Part shown: positions 1 to 9,104 of the stretch, one piece after another
Layout: the number at the start of each line of letters is the position of its first letter
How positions within the stretch are numbered: the stretch's first letter is position 1
Origin: JANRIZ01 sp033764445
GTDB lineage: Bacteria > Verrucomicrobiota > Verrucomicrobiia > JAWXBN01
Length of the DNA stretch: 24,069 bases
Assembly: GCA_033764445.1 (NCBI GenBank)
Contig: JANRIZ010000059.1
Span: 1 to 24,069, forward strand
Reading direction: 5' to 3'
Notes under the pieces: generated by a model
The model's database searches: none
The model's input: the letters and a program-made list of their open reading frames with translations, nothing else
Told to the model about the DNA's origin: nothing
Translations under genes and position numbers: made by a program

Positions 1-104
1 GGATCGGAGAGGAACTGCCGCAAATAGCGGCGCACATCCGGTGTTTCCGGCGAATCCGGGGTGCCGAGATTGATGAGCAGGACGCCTTTTTTGCGGGGGT
101 TCAT
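1..104 (-). CDS. hemH: Ferrochelatase, N-terminal fragment (runs off the window)
   Basis: The minus strand from the ATG at 104 reads MNPRKKGVLLINLGTPDSPE and continues with a VRRYLRQFLSD-like stretch to the window edge. The GVLL-(I/V)-NLGTPD start followed by VRRYLxxFLSD is the hallmark N-terminus of ferrochelatase, which inserts ferrous iron into protoporphyrin IX (or coproporphyrin III) in haem synthesis. Only about 34 codons are visible, so catalytic residues cannot be checked. The start codon overlaps the stop codon of the upstream solenoid/HEAT gene in an ATGA arrangement (101-104), so the two are probably translated in a coupled way. The identification rests on this short but very characteristic segment. 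Confidence 0.85.
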   Translation of the reverse strand, partial: MNPRKKGVLLINLGTPDSPETPDVRRYLRQFLSD

Positions 105-2998
105 GGAGGGGAAGGGGCTGATTCTTTTTTGGATATTTCCAGGAAATCGGCAAGTTGAATCTCAACAGCCCTTTGCCGGAGTGGGTCGGGTCCGTAGACC
201 GCCGCAATGTGCGTGAGGACCGTGGCATCCCCCAGCCGGGCCCGGGCTTCGAGGGCGTGTTTGCGGGCGACAGGGGAGAGGAGGCCGTGGTTTTGGCGCA
301 GAGGCGTGAGACTGACCTGGCCCAGGGACACGAGCGCGTCCTCGGCGGCGTACCGGACCTGGAATGCGGGGTCATTGAGGAGGGTCAGAAGCCGGGGCAG
401 GGCCGGGACGGCACGGGTCCGACCCAGGACCTGGGTGGCGCGGAGACGGACCATTTCCCGTCGGTCCAACGTCATGGCCAGGGCGACGGGGATGGCCTCC
501 GCGGCCTGCTGATTGGCCAGGGTGTAGAGACAGATGCCGGTGAGTTTCCGTTCGTACACCCGTTGGAGCAGCAGAGGGATGGCTTTGGGCGCCTTGAGCC
601 GGGCCAGAAAATAGATGCAGGAACGGGCCGTGTCCTCGTCCGGTGAGGCCGCGCCTTTGAGCAGCAGGGGGACGGCCCTGTCGCCCAGCGCATCCACCAG
701 TTCCTCCGCCTTGATCCGGATCAGGAGCTGTTTGGAATCCAGACGGGGGATCAGGTGGGAGAGCATTTCCAGGGGCCGGGCCTTGACCTCCCGTTGGGCG
801 GCCTCCGTATCCGCCTTTTCCGCCGGGGACGAAGCTTCGCGGAGCGTGCGGCGGAGGAGCCGTTCCCTCGGTTCATGCGGATCGATCCAACGCCCCGGAA
901 CAAAATGCGGAAGCGGGTGTTCGGAGGCGGGGGGCGGGGGAGGTGCGGGAAAAATCCAGGGGATCAGGGATACCGTTCTGGGAGGTGACGGGACATGGTA
1001 CGCGGGACAGGGAACGTCGCGGCCCGCGCCGTAAAGGGGTTTGAGCCACATCGAATCGTTTTTCCATCCCTGCGAATACGAGTCGGGCCCGGAGAGATCG
1101 AGCAGGAGACCGATCGCTCCGAACTGACGTTTGCCGCCGTCGTTACCCGAACCCTGGGAGGAGAGCGGATCGGGAGCCGAGTAGGAATCCGAGTCCTCCG
1201 CATCCGGAACCAGCGAGGTGTCGAGAAGGATGCCCACGGCATTGTTGATTCCCGCCCCCTGGGCCGTGGAGGAGCCCGTGTAGGAATCACTGCCGCAGAG
1301 ATCGGCCAGAATACCCACGCTGAAGTCGTGGGTGCCGCCCTGGCAGATCGCGTGGGCCGTGTAGGAGTCGTTGCCCAGCACATCCATCAGCAGACCCGCC
1401 GCCAGATGAATGCCCGCGCCCTGGACATATTGCCAGCCTTCGTAGACGTCGTCCCCCCCGCCCTCCAGCAGGAACCCGGCGGAATACCAGTAGGCACCGC
1501 CCTGGCCGTACACGCCGGTTTTGTAACGGTCGTTGCCCGAACGGTCGCAGAGGATGCCCATGCCTCCCCCCATCCAGGGACGGAGCCCCATGGAAAACCC
1601 CTGGGACATGGAAAATTTGTGCCCCGGTGTCCAGGGGCAATCATCCCGTCCGGGAGCCTCGTACATGTCGTGACCTTCCTCATCATAAAGAAGCCCTGTG
1701 CCGGCGGAGGAGGCGTATCCCTGTGCCAGGGAAACGGCGCGGTAGCGGGAGTTCCCACCCTTTTGCCAGAGGATGCCCGTGCCGAACATGCCCGCGCCCT
1801 GGGAAAAGGATTTGGCGGAAAATTCCTGGGAATCACCTTCGCAAACAAGGATTCCGGTTCCGAAGAATCCGGCTCCCTGAGAGGCGTTTTTGGCAACGAA
1901 GACGTTTTTGCCATGACCCAGATCGGCCAGAAGTCCGAAGCCGAATATCCCGGAGCCCTGGGCAAGACTTTTGATGCCGGCAATTTCAGAAATGTTCAGA
2001 ATGCCCGATCGGTCCGGACGAGGACGAGGGGTTTTGGCCTGGTATCGGTCATTCCCGTCGAGGTCCAGAACAATTGAGACCGGACGCCCCATCATCCCGT
2101 TGGCCCCACCGGCGGAGTGGGAGTAGGTGTCATCCCCCCCGAAATCAATGATCAGGAGGGCCTCCTCATGGTAGGCATTGGGGCCATTCCCGCCGAGGAT
2201 GATCAGCCCATGGGGTGTCTGGAGGCGGATTGCGAACGGGACATTCGGATTGTGTTTTTGAAGCAGTGGCACAAGGCGTTGCACCTCCCTGAGAATACCC
2301 TCGGTTGCTCCGGCAAAACGGGCCCGGTCAAATTGTGCGGAAGCCTTGTGGAGGGGGACGAGTAATTCGTCATCCTGCAGTTCCAGCCTGTCCGCACGGG
2401 CCATCAAATTGCGGAGGCGGTCAGTATCGATTCCGGCCCGTTCCATGTCCCTGATTTCGTTTGAATCCCTTTTGAGGTCGAATTCCGAAAAGGACCACGC
2501 CGCGAAAAGTTCGTTTTTGTTGCGCGGCATTGAGGCTTCAATTTCCGGAACCGCCACCTGAATGACCGCGTAAAGCGATTCAATGGCCTCGAAGACAGCA
2601 GGATTGTTCTTGAGTTCCGGTGGAAAAGAAAGTCGGCTCCGGGAGCCCGGGCGCGACCGTGGGGTGCTCCGGGGAATCACCTGGAGATGGGACCACGCGA
2701 TCCTGCCCAATTCCGGGAGGGAACGGCACTGCGTCAATAGGCGAAAGGTGTCTTGCCCGGACTGGGAAAGGGACAGTGGGTCATTGAGAAATTGACGGAT
2801 TTGCGGGAGAACCTCGTTGCTTTCCGAGTGGTCCTTTTTGAAACCCAGATCGGAGCGGAGGAGCTTGAGGGAGCCGAGACTCACGTCGAGTTGCGCCTCG
2901 GCGTCGCGGTCAAAAAAGGCGGGGGACTGCGCCTGAGCCAGAGCCATGGGAAGGAGCATCAGCAGCAGAAAAAAGGGATTCCGTGGGGCATCAAACAT
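101..2998 (-). CDS. Exported glycine/aspartate-rich solenoid-repeat protein with C-terminal HEAT-like repeats
   Basis: Protein of 965 residues; no named family recognised. I chose the ATG at 2998 because it is followed at once by a signal peptide (hydrophobic FFLLLMLLPMALA core, probable cleavage after AQA near residue 23). An in-frame ATG at 3055 would bury that signal. Residues about 280-650 contain roughly 10-12 degenerate repeats of 25-45 residues with a consensus like G-(I/L)-L-x-D-x-x-G-N-D-x-Y followed by Q-G-x-G. This looks like a beta-solenoid with Asp/Asn turns, reminiscent of but not the same as RTX repeats. A proline-rich linker near residue 680 leads to helical HEAT/PBS-lyase-like repeats at about 745-950 (for example the VRLRATQVLGR and VRYAAEDALVSLG helices). 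It lies downstream of kdpE and overlaps hemH by 4 bases. A cell-surface or periplasmic scaffold or binding role is inference; metal or haem-related binding is only suggested by the neighbour. Confidence 0.85.
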   Translation of the reverse strand: MFDAPRNPFFLLLMLLPMALAQAQSPAFFDRDAEAQLDVSLGSLKLLRSDLGFKKDHSESNEVLPQIRQFLNDPLSLSQSGQDTFRLLTQCRSLPELGRIAWSHLQVIPRSTPRSRPGSRSRLSFPPELKNNPAVFEAIESLYAVIQVAVPEIEASMPRNKNELFAAWSFSEFDLKRDSNEIRDMERAGIDTDRLRNLMARADRLELQDDELLVPLHKASAQFDRARFAGATEGILREVQRLVPLLQKHNPNVPFAIRLQTPHGLIILGGNGPNAYHEEALLIIDFGGDDTYSHSAGGANGMMGRPVSIVLDLDGNDRYQAKTPRPRPDRSGILNISEIAGIKSLAQGSGIFGFGLLADLGHGKNVFVAKNASQGAGFFGTGILVCEGDSQEFSAKSFSQGAGMFGTGILWQKGGNSRYRAVSLAQGYASSAGTGLLYDEEGHDMYEAPGRDDCPWTPGHKFSMSQGFSMGLRPWMGGGMGILCDRSGNDRYKTGVYGQGGAYWYSAGFLLEGGGDDVYEGWQYVQGAGIHLAAGLLMDVLGNDSYTAHAICQGGTHDFSVGILADLCGSDSYTGSSTAQGAGINNAVGILLDTSLVPDAEDSDSYSAPDPLSSQGSGNDGGKRQFGAIGLLLDLSGPDSYSQGWKNDSMWLKPLYGAGRDVPCPAYHVPSPPRTVSLIPWIFPAPPPPPASEHPLPHFVPGRWIDPHEPRERLLRRTLREASSPAEKADTEAAQREVKARPLEMLSHLIPRLDSKQLLIRIKAEELVDALGDRAVPLLLKGAASPDEDTARSCIYFLARLKAPKAIPLLLQRVYERKLTGICLYTLANQQAAEAIPVALAMTLDRREMVRLRATQVLGRTRAVPALPRLLTLLNDPAFQVRYAAEDALVSLGQVSLTPLRQNHGLLSPVARKHALEARARLGDATVLTHIAAVYGPDPLRQRAVEIQLADFLEISKKESAPSPP

Positions 2999-3072
2999 GG
3001 GGGGGAACCTTAAACTCGGGTTCCTTCCAGACCAAGGCAAATCAGGAGGGGGCACAAGACGCCGAATCAGGA

Positions 3073-3765
3073 TTAGGACTCAATCCCTTCAAACCGGTAG
3101 CCAATGCCGGAATCGGTGATGATCAGGGTGGGATGGCTCGGATCATTTTCGATTTTCCGTCGCAAATGGGTGATGTGGACCCGGAGATGGGGCATTTGTG
3201 ATTCACCCTTTGGTCCCCATATTTCCCGCAGGATTTGACGATGAGTCATCACCCTGCCGGCATTTTGGGTCAGAATCCGCAGCAGATGATATTCGGTGGG
3301 GGTCAGATCCAGGATGATTCCCGCTTTCCGGACCACCTTTCCGGCGAAATCAATGCTGAGGGGACCCCATTCAAATTTTTCCGGGCTCACAGGTCCGCTG
3401 CTTCGGCGCATGACGGCGTGCAGTCTGGCGGCGAGTTCATTGGAACTGAAGGGTTTTGTGAGATAGTCATCGGCACCGGCATTCAGTGCCTCGATTTTGG
3501 TTTCCTCCTCCCCCTTGACTGACAATATGATCACAGGAATCTGGCTCCACTCACGAAACCTGCGGAGGACCTCCAAACCGTCCATGCCAGGCAATCCCAA
3601 ATCCAGCAGCAGTGCATCGGGCTTGAGATGAGCCGCCTCCAAAAGACCCCGTGGTCCGTCCTCGGCCTCCAATACTTCGAAGCCAAATCCGGTCAGAGTC
3701 ACCTGCAGAAGTTTTCTGATGGCCCGTTCGTCGTCGATAATCAGGATCCGTTTGGCCGGGTTCAT
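3073..3765 (-). CDS. kdpE: KdpE, OmpR/PhoB-family response regulator of the kdp operon
   Basis: 230 residues, the usual length for KdpE. The receiver domain (about 1-120) has the acidic pair D11-D12, phospho-acceptor D55 (in LLLDLGLPGMDG), switch residue S82 and conserved K104 (in LTKPF). The C-terminal winged-helix domain (about 130-228) contains the DLTPTEYHLLRIL and RQILREIWG segments typical of KdpE. It accepts phosphate from KdpD and activates kdpABC under potassium limitation or salt stress. Its ATG overlaps the kdpD stop by 4 bases (3762-3765), and GAAGGA lies 9 bases upstream as a ribosome binding site. A candidate binding array for it is the set of ATTAAG repeats at 10826-10863. Confidence 0.96.
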   Translation of the reverse strand: MNPAKRILIIDDERAIRKLLQVTLTGFGFEVLEAEDGPRGLLEAAHLKPDALLLDLGLPGMDGLEVLRRFREWSQIPVIILSVKGEEETKIEALNAGADDYLTKPFSSNELAARLHAVMRRSSGPVSPEKFEWGPLSIDFAGKVVRKAGIILDLTPTEYHLLRILTQNAGRVMTHRQILREIWGPKGESQMPHLRVHITHLRRKIENDPSHPTLIITDSGIGYRFEGIES

Positions 3766-6434
3766 GGGAGGGAATCCTTCTCGATAAAAACCTCGACAGG
3801 CAGACGGAATGTGAATTCAGCGCCGCAGGAGGGGAGGTTCCGGGAGGTGATGGTTCCATTCATGACCTCGACCAGACCCTTGACAATGGAGAGACCCAGG
3901 CCCGTGCCGCCACTGCGTGCGGAGGAGCCCCGGTAGAATTTGTCAAAGATGTGGGGCAGTTCGGCAGGGTTGATCCCCGGCCCGAGATCGGAGACCTGGA
4001 CGACGATCTGATGACCCTCCAGACCGGCCTTCAGGCTGACCGGTGTCCCCGCGGGAGTATGGTGGGCGGCATTGGAGAGCAAATGGACCAGGACTTCCTG
4101 AAGCAGTCCTTCGTCAACCCTGATGATGGGGAGGGGTTTGACATCCACCTTCAGTGTGTGGTTTTCCAGAACAGGGGTGACCCGTTGGATGACGGAATGA
4201 ATGACATCCCCCAGGTCACACCAGTCGGGTCGGGCATGGAGAGCACCACTTTCGAGGCGTGTCATATTCAGGAGATTTTCGATCAGGAGCATCAGTCGCA
4301 CCGAGGCTTTGCTGATTTCACTGGCCAGATCCCCTGCAGGGCCGGTGATCTGATTGTCCTGGACAAGACTCTCCGCGGCGGAGGAGATGACCGACAAGGG
4401 TGTTTTGATTTCGTGGGAGAGACTGTCGAAGAGGGCTTTTTGAAGTTTTTCGGAACGCTCCGCCACCTCCACGGCCAGTGTCTGCTCCTCGAGATGACTG
4501 CGTTCAACCGCCAAGGCGAGTTGAAAGGCAAAGTTCTCCACAAGCTGCCGGTGATGGAATTCCAGGATTGTCCCGGGATTGAGTTCCAGACTCAGGACCC
4601 CGGCCACTCCCCGGTCCGTAATCAGTGGGAAATGGGTGGACCGGGAATCCGGCAGGGTCGTGGAATACCGGCCTGCGACCTGCCCCTGCTTGAAGGACCA
4701 CTGGGCCACGGCCCTTTCCTTGACATCGAGTGCGAGCGTGGAAGCCGGGTGAATGTCGGGCAAAAGTTCCCCGCCGGGACCCGACAGCCAGATGGCCGTC
4801 CTTGATGCAAGGACCTTCTGGATACAGTCGATGGCGTTGGCCAGGGTTTGATCCAGTGTGATGGACCAGGCAATCGCCTTGGTAAATCCGAGGAGAGCCG
4901 TTGCCTGGGCCTCCTTTTGTCTTTGGATTCTTTCCCGTCGACGGAGGGAATGGGTCAGGTCCCCGACCACCAGGGCGGACCCGAGCATGATGACAAACAT
5001 CAGAATGTCATCGGGCCGTGAAATGGCGAAGGTGTAGAAAGGCTCCGTGAAGAAAAAATTCCAGATCATGGCACTGGCCACCGCCTGGAGCAGGACGACA
5101 CTGCGTCTGAATCGCAATGCCCCTGCCACCACCCCCATGAGGTAAAAGATGGCCATGGACTGGTCCGTCATCCACCCCCGGAGGAGGAGGGCAATCCCAC
5201 TGATGCAGACAATGAGTGCCAGACTGTGCAGGATTTGTTTCCAGGTGGCATCCGAGGGGGGTTCCAGGGGCGGGAGAATCGGGGCGCGGCCTGATTTGTC
5301 GGCACAGACGACACACACATCCGTGTCACGACTGAGTTTCAGCAGCCGGTCGGCGAGGGAAAGCTTCAGATAATTTTGGAGCATTCCGGTATTGGGGGAA
5401 CGCCCGACAATGATCTGGGTGACCTGCTGTTGCTGAGCCAGCCGGATCAATGTGGTGGCCACATCGTGGCCCGCCCCTTCCACGACTTCCCCTCCGAGTT
5501 CGCGCACCAAAGTCAGATTGCCCGTCAGCCTTCGTTTTTCGTCCTCGGAAAGTTCACGCCCCGTCTCCACACTGGCCGCCAGCCAGGTGGCCCCCATCGA
5601 TTCGGCCGCCCGCCGGGTCCAGCGGATGAGGTAACCGCTGAAAGGACTGGCACCGACGGCGACCATCAGGCGTTCCCCCGAGCGCCAGGATTGGTCATGG
5701 CGGAGGGATTGGGTCCAATGCCTGCGCTCCCTTCCCGCACGATGGGCCATGATGCGGAGGGTCATTTCCCGCAGGGCACTGAGGTTGCCAATCCGAAAAA
5801 AGTTTTCCGCGGCGGTGGAGGCCCGTTCCCCTTGGTAAACCTTTCCTTCCATCAGTCGGGACCGCAGCTGCTCGGGGGTCAGGTCGATGAGGGTGATTTC
5901 ATCGGCAAGGTCCAGGACCGTATCCGGTACGGACTCACGGACCACGATGCCGGTGATCGATGCCACAACATCGGCCTGGCTTTCGACATGCTGCACGTTG
6001 AGTGTGGTCCAGACCTCGATTCCAGAATCGATCAATTCTTTGACATCCTGCCAGCGTTTGGGATGACGGCTGCCGTGGGCATTGCTGTGGGCCAGTTCAT
6101 CGACCAGGAGAAGGTGGGGTTTTTGCTGCAGGGCGGCATCAATGTCGAATTCTTCCACAATGGTCTGGCCCATGGAGAATTTGCGCCTGGGCAGTGCGTC
6201 CAGTCCCTCCATCATCTGGGCCGTTTCCCCGCGACCGTGGGTTTCGACAATTCCGATGAGGACACGGGCCCCCGCTTTCCGGCGGCGGTGCGCCTCCTGA
6301 AGCATGGCATACGTTTTGCCCACCCCGGGACACATGCCAAAAAACACACGCAACCGGCCCCGGTTTTCACGGTTGCGATTCCGGTTGAGCGCATCCAGCA
6401 GCTGGTCCGGATCAGGGCGGAGGTCTTCGGCCAT
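3762..6434 (-). CDS. kdpD: KdpD, potassium/turgor sensor histidine kinase
   Basis: 890 residues, full length for KdpD. Domains in order: N-terminal KdpD domain with Walker A GMCPGVGKT (33-41); a universal-stress-protein-like domain (about 250-375, with the IIVGRSPNTG nucleotide-binding stretch); four membrane segments at about 395-500; a GAF-like region (about 510-650); histidine kinase core with the phospho-acceptor His near 674 in SHEIKTPLSV, N box LLSNAAHHTP, G1 DLGPGINP and G2 GGTGLGLSIV. All kinase motifs are intact. It lies 4 bases after kdpC and overlaps kdpE by 4 bases, so ABCDE appears to be one operon. In E. coli KdpD raises KdpE phosphorylation at low potassium and dephosphorylates it when potassium is ample. 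Confidence 0.97.
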   Translation of the reverse strand: MAEDLRPDPDQLLDALNRNRNRENRGRLRVFFGMCPGVGKTYAMLQEAHRRRKAGARVLIGIVETHGRGETAQMMEGLDALPRRKFSMGQTIVEEFDIDAALQQKPHLLLVDELAHSNAHGSRHPKRWQDVKELIDSGIEVWTTLNVQHVESQADVVASITGIVVRESVPDTVLDLADEITLIDLTPEQLRSRLMEGKVYQGERASTAAENFFRIGNLSALREMTLRIMAHRAGRERRHWTQSLRHDQSWRSGERLMVAVGASPFSGYLIRWTRRAAESMGATWLAASVETGRELSEDEKRRLTGNLTLVRELGGEVVEGAGHDVATTLIRLAQQQQVTQIIVGRSPNTGMLQNYLKLSLADRLLKLSRDTDVCVVCADKSGRAPILPPLEPPSDATWKQILHSLALIVCISGIALLLRGWMTDQSMAIFYLMGVVAGALRFRRSVVLLQAVASAMIWNFFFTEPFYTFAISRPDDILMFVIMLGSALVVGDLTHSLRRRERIQRQKEAQATALLGFTKAIAWSITLDQTLANAIDCIQKVLASRTAIWLSGPGGELLPDIHPASTLALDVKERAVAQWSFKQGQVAGRYSTTLPDSRSTHFPLITDRGVAGVLSLELNPGTILEFHHRQLVENFAFQLALAVERSHLEEQTLAVEVAERSEKLQKALFDSLSHEIKTPLSVISSAAESLVQDNQITGPAGDLASEISKASVRLMLLIENLLNMTRLESGALHARPDWCDLGDVIHSVIQRVTPVLENHTLKVDVKPLPIIRVDEGLLQEVLVHLLSNAAHHTPAGTPVSLKAGLEGHQIVVQVSDLGPGINPAELPHIFDKFYRGSSARSGGTGLGLSIVKGLVEVMNGTITSRNLPSCGAEFTFRLPVEVFIEKDSLP

Positions 6435-6438
6435 GTCC

Positions 6439-6996
6439 CTACTTTAGCGTATCCAGTTCCAGATTCAGCATCAAAACATTGACCCGTTCCTGACCGAATA
6501 CCCCGACGTCTGGACCCTCGATCCGGGTGTTGATCAATGCCTCGATCCGGGAGGGTTCGAGTCCACGGATCCTGGCGATGCGGAGGACTTGCTGCCGGGC
6601 TGCGGCGGGGGTCAGATGCGGGTCGAGTCCGCTCCCGGAGGCCGACCGCATGTCCGGTGGAATATCCGTCGAGCCCGGATTTGACTGCTGCCAGTTTTGG
6701 CGGCGTTCCGCCACCCTGTCCTGAAGTGTGGAACTGGCGGGACCCAGTTGACTGGCTCCCGAGGGGACAGTGCCGTAGTCAACGGCCGAGGGGCGGGGTT
6801 GAAAATAACCCGGCCGGCTGAATTTTTGGGCCAGGAGACGGGATCCGATCACCATCCCATCCCGGACAATGAGACTTCCCCTGGACGGGCCGGGAAAGAG
6901 TCCTTGGCCCAACAGGGTGACAAGAGCGGGATAGAGGAGCCCCGTCAGCAGGGTCATCATCAAAAGCATGCGCAGGGATTCAAGAGAGGTTTTCAT
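6439..6996 (-). CDS. kdpC: KdpC, accessory subunit of the potassium-transporting KdpFABC ATPase
   Basis: 185 residues, normal for KdpC. There is one N-terminal membrane anchor (about 8-32, MLLMMTLLTGLLYPALVTLL), then a periplasmic domain with the family's YFQPRPSAVDY segment, the SGLDPHLTP motif (about 120-130) and a C-terminal VNVLMLNLELD stretch. KdpC stabilises the KdpA-KdpB complex and has been proposed to assist potassium delivery. An AAAGGA ribosome binding site lies about 8 bases before the ATG. It is 17 bases downstream of kdpB and 4 bases upstream of kdpD. No truncation or missing motif is seen. Confidence 0.97.
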   Translation of the reverse strand: MKTSLESLRMLLMMTLLTGLLYPALVTLLGQGLFPGPSRGSLIVRDGMVIGSRLLAQKFSRPGYFQPRPSAVDYGTVPSGASQLGPASSTLQDRVAERRQNWQQSNPGSTDIPPDMRSASGSGLDPHLTPAAARQQVLRIARIRGLEPSRIEALINTRIEGPDVGVFGQERVNVLMLNLELDTLK

Positions 6997-7013
6997 GTGA
7001 TTTGTCCTTTGGC

Positions 7014-9083
7014 TTAAACGAGATTGACGGCGACAAGGATGACATCAATGAGCTTGATGCCGATGAAAGGGATGAGGATGCCTCCCAGTCCATAGACAAC
7101 GGCATTGCGTTGGAGAATCTCGGAGGCACCCAGGGGCAGATACTTGATTCCTTTCAGTGCAAGAGGGATCAGGGCGACGATGATCAGGGCATTGAAGATG
7201 ACGGCACTGAGTATGGCCGATTCGGGTGAATGCAACCGCATCACATTCAGGGTGGCCAGGGGGCCGGCCTGGCCCGGGAGGGCGTAGAGCCCCACAAAGA
7301 GGGCGGGAAGAATGGCGAAATATTTGGCCACGTCATTGGCGATGCTGAAGGTGGTCAATGCTCCGCGGGTCATCAGCAGTTGTTTGCCAATCTCGACGAT
7401 CTCGATGAGCTTGGTGGGGTTGCTGTCGAGGTCGACCATGTTTCCCGCCTCGCGGGCCGCCTGGGTGCCCGTATTCATGGCCACACCCACATCGGCCTGG
7501 GCCAGGGCAGGGGCGTCGTTTGTCCCGTCCCCCGTCATGGCCACCAGCCGACCCTGAGCCTGTTCGCTGCGGATCCGGCGCAGTTTGTCCTCGGGGGTGG
7601 CCTCGGCGAGGAAGTCATCCACACCCGCTTCCGCGGCGATGGCGGCGGCGGTGGCGGGGTTGTCCCCCGTAATCATGACGGTCCGAATCCCCATGCGCCG
7701 CAATTGGGCGAAGCGTTCGCGGATTCCCCCCTTGACGATATCCTTCAGAAAGATGACCCCGAGAGCGGAGGAACCTTCGGCAACAACGAGTGGGGTGCCT
7801 CCGGCGCGCGCAATCCGGGTGACGGCTTCACTCACCTCCGCGGGGATGCGACCCCCGTGTGATTCGACAAACTGTGTCACCGCCTGGGCGGCTCCCTTGC
7901 GGATGAGGCGAACGCCTCCCGGGCATTGGGGATCGGTGAGATCGACACCGCTCATGCGGGTCAGCGCCGAGAAGGGGACAAACTGTTCGTGGGCCGAGGC
8001 CACATCACGTCCACGCAGACCGTGCCTTTCCTTGGCCAGAACCACAATGGAACGACCCTCGGGCGTTTCGTCAGAGAGCGATGCCAGCTGGGCCGCTTGG
8101 GCGAGCGTTTCGGTGGAGACCCCCGGGGCGGCGATCAATTCAGTGGCCATGCGGTTGCCCAGAGTGATGGTGCCCGTTTTGTCCAAAAGCAGGACATCCA
8201 CGTCACCGGCCGCTTCGACGGCTTTGCCACTGAGGGCCAGAACATTGTGACGGGTCAGCCGGTCAATGCCGCTGATGCCGATGGCACTGAGCAACCCCCC
8301 GATGGTGGTGGGAATCAGACAGACCAGAAGTGAAACCAACACCGGGATCGTGACCAGACCCCCCGCAGAGCTGCCCCCTGATTTTTCACTGTACAGGATG
8401 AAGGCCGGCAAGGTGAGCACGGCCAGAATGAAAAGCAGTGTCAGACTCACCAGCAGGATTCCCAGGGCGATTTCATTGGGTGTCCTCTGCCTCTTGGCCC
8501 CTTCCACAAGCGAGATCATCCGGTCGAGAAAGGATTTGCCCAGTTCGGCGGTGACCCGGATCACGATCCGGTCGCTGAGCACCCGGGTTCCGCCGGTGAC
8601 CGCACTCCGGTCCCCCCCACTTTCACGGATCACAGGGGCTGACTCCCCGGTGATGGCCGATTCATCCACCGTGGCAATTCCCTCGGTGACCTCCCCATCG
8701 GAGGGGATGATGTCACCGGCTTCGCAGACCACAATGTCCCCCACCCTGAGATCGGCGGCGGAAACCTTCTTTTCACCCCCATCCCGGATGAGCCGGGCGC
8801 TGGTTTTGGTGCGGGTACGGCGGAGAAAATCCGCCTGGGCTTTTCCCCGGCTTTCGGCCAGAGCCTCGGCGAAGTTTGCGAAGAGGACCGTGAACCACAG
8901 CCACAGGGTGATTTGAATATTAAACCCGGTGAAGTCGCGCAGGGTTGCGAGGGTGGTCAGGATCGAGCCAATATAGACGACGAACATGACAGGGTTCTGC
9001 CACTGAACGCGCGGGTCCAGTTTGAGGAAGGATTCCTTGAGCGCCATTTTGACCAGGCCCGGATCGAATGATTTTGTTTTCAT
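7014..9083 (-). CDS. kdpB: KdpB, P-type ATPase subunit of the potassium uptake complex
   Basis: 689 residues, matching the family. Intact P-type ATPase signatures: TGES in the actuator domain (near 145), phosphorylation motif DKTGTITLGN (Asp near 301), and hinge motif TGDGTNDAPALA (near 514). The membrane segment PVLVSLLVCLIPTTIGGLLSAIGI precedes the phosphorylation domain, as in KdpB. KdpB hydrolyses ATP and drives potassium taken in through KdpA across the inner membrane. It lies 21 bases after kdpA and 17 before kdpC. The start ATG has only a weak GGAT-like element upstream. Confidence 0.98.
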   Translation of the reverse strand: MKTKSFDPGLVKMALKESFLKLDPRVQWQNPVMFVVYIGSILTTLATLRDFTGFNIQITLWLWFTVLFANFAEALAESRGKAQADFLRRTRTKTSARLIRDGGEKKVSAADLRVGDIVVCEAGDIIPSDGEVTEGIATVDESAITGESAPVIRESGGDRSAVTGGTRVLSDRIVIRVTAELGKSFLDRMISLVEGAKRQRTPNEIALGILLVSLTLLFILAVLTLPAFILYSEKSGGSSAGGLVTIPVLVSLLVCLIPTTIGGLLSAIGISGIDRLTRHNVLALSGKAVEAAGDVDVLLLDKTGTITLGNRMATELIAAPGVSTETLAQAAQLASLSDETPEGRSIVVLAKERHGLRGRDVASAHEQFVPFSALTRMSGVDLTDPQCPGGVRLIRKGAAQAVTQFVESHGGRIPAEVSEAVTRIARAGGTPLVVAEGSSALGVIFLKDIVKGGIRERFAQLRRMGIRTVMITGDNPATAAAIAAEAGVDDFLAEATPEDKLRRIRSEQAQGRLVAMTGDGTNDAPALAQADVGVAMNTGTQAAREAGNMVDLDSNPTKLIEIVEIGKQLLMTRGALTTFSIANDVAKYFAILPALFVGLYALPGQAGPLATLNVMRLHSPESAILSAVIFNALIIVALIPLALKGIKYLPLGASEILQRNAVVYGLGGILIPFIGIKLIDVILVAVNLV

Positions 9084-9104
9084 GATGTGTTTTATCCAAA
9101 AAGG

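Noticed and set aside
995..2077. Plus-strand reading frame (360 codons) opposite the solenoid repeats
   Set aside because: Antisense to a protein with a signal peptide and clear repeats; the frame shows no family motif and mirrors the repeat composition.
5376..6482. Plus-strand reading frame (368 codons) opposite kdpD
   Set aside because: Antisense to an intact KdpD with all motifs; no domain seen.
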